From positions 62,001 to 126,000 of the forward strand of contig JAOPTR010000007.1 of assembly GCA_051531935.1 (NCBI GenBank): a stretch of 64,000 nucleotides of DNA, read 5' to 3'. A program made the position numbers and the translations under genes. Below the pieces are notes generated by a model that worked only from the letters and a program-made list of their open reading frames with translations, was not told where the DNA came from and ran no database searches. This document shows, one piece after another, positions 63,618-64,000 of this stretch. This DNA is from OCS116 sp051531935 (GTDB lineage Bacteria; Pseudomonadota; Alphaproteobacteria; Rhizobiales; OSC116). Every line of letters begins with the position of its first letter. Position 1 is the stretch's first letter.

Positions 63618-64000
63618 GTGGATCAAAATATAGAGATTATAAAGCAAATTTTTGCTTGCGGACATACCGCACCTGGCCTAAGAGCGATGTCAAAACATTT
63701 TGCGGCCGACTTTTCATATAAGAGTGTCCACAGAGGGGTTCTAAATTTTGAAGAATATTGTCAAAATTTTGCCTTAGTGAGTTCTTACTGTGAAATTGAA
63801 ATTGATCATATTGAAGTTACAGACAATTGCTATGAGGCGATATTAAATATAAATATCATACATAGCGACACTCGGAGTGTTTCAAGAATGTCCGCGAAAT
63901 CAATTTTCTATTTCGAAGATGCAATAATCCAATATATAGTTTCGAAATATTCTCCCAACGCAATGCAATTAGCATATATTCTAAGAAATATTTTTTCATT
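63618..64000 (+). CDS. NTF2/SnoaL-like protein B (runs off right edge)
   Basis: A GTG-initiated frame with GGGGAAG 4 nt upstream stays open to the window end (127 codons). It reads MDQNIEIIKQIFACGH, NFEEYCQNFALVSSY, CEIEIDHIEVTDN and AYILRNIFS. It lines up with protein A over the whole length (helix start, YESYRKH versus FEEYCQN, and the IFS ends), so the two are probably paralogues. Product unknown. Confidence 0.5.
   Translation, partial: MDQNIEIIKQIFACGHTAPGLRAMSKHFAADFSYKSVHRGVLNFEEYCQNFALVSSYCEIEIDHIEVTDNCYEAILNINIIHSDTRSVSRMSAKSIFYFEDAIIQYIVSKYSPNAMQLAYILRNIFS

Noticed and set aside
56449..64000. Search for a second copy of the tRNA-Ser 3' end as attR
   Set aside because: No convincing repeat of the last 20 or so bases of the tRNA was found, only scattered 8-nt matches such as GAATCCCA at about 61110. 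The right boundary is probably outside the window or lost.

Overview
The window looks like an AT-rich alphaproteobacterial chromosome, most likely from the Hyphomicrobiales/Rhizobiales or a close relative. The evidence is gene content and order rather than any search: class I lysyl-tRNA synthetase, a DUF6460-like membrane protein, purD divergent from xseA followed by DUF2093 genes, a TIGR02186 protein next to a TauE/SafE permease, a MerR/acyl-CoA dehydrogenase/thiolase/FadJ operon, and a PodJ-like SEL1 plus peptidoglycan-binding polar protein.

From 1 to about 56.2 kb the sequence is densely packed, mostly housekeeping chromosome. 1-9.1 kb holds envelope and transport genes: a GT2 glycosyltransferase running off the left edge, a solute-binding protein, a sterol-desaturase-like hydroxylase, three tandem MFS paralogues, a NUDIX hydrolase and an acyltransferase. 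9.2-29.9 kb holds DNA and RNA functions (DinG/XPD-like helicase, lysK, mutL, rsmD, rluB, tadA) mixed with metabolism (pyrD, argC, an ArsC-family protein, a peptidase) and large membrane proteins. 29.8-32.7 kb is a small regulatory cluster (XRE/MmyB, membrane protein, AraC, VOC, TfoX-like). 33.8-37.8 kb is a five-gene iron-chelate ABC operon whose promoter overlaps a Fur-like dyad. 38-46.2 kb holds purD, xseA, a DUF2093 pair, a GST, a TIGR02186/TauE pair and a DJ-1/RHH pair. 46.2-52 kb is a beta-oxidation operon preceded by a perfect 16-bp palindrome that is a good MerR-family operator candidate. 52.2-56.15 kb is the PodJ-like gene, closed by a strong terminator.

At 56.36 kb a tRNA-Ser(GGA) gene marks the edge of an integrated accessory region that fills the rest of the window. 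It starts with a P4-type tyrosine integrase whose reading frame is broken in a run of seven Gs, followed by a decayed gene, an OafA-type acyltransferase with an SGNH domain (a plausible surface-polysaccharide modifier), direct-repeat arrays, short orphan ORFs, a decayed phage BRO-N antirepressor and, at the far right, two adjacent related proteins of NTF2/SnoaL type with non-ATG starts. A paired G-rich repeat beside the integrase recurs 4.2 kb away next to what looks like the relic of a second integrase start, suggesting successive insertions at this tRNA.

No obviously new multi-gene system is proven. The least explained parts are the right-hand island (repeat arrays and NTF2-like doublet), the start-codon hairpins of pyrD and mutL, and the XRE/membrane/AraC cluster. 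All motif, GC and family statements come from reading the sequence; no database search was possible.
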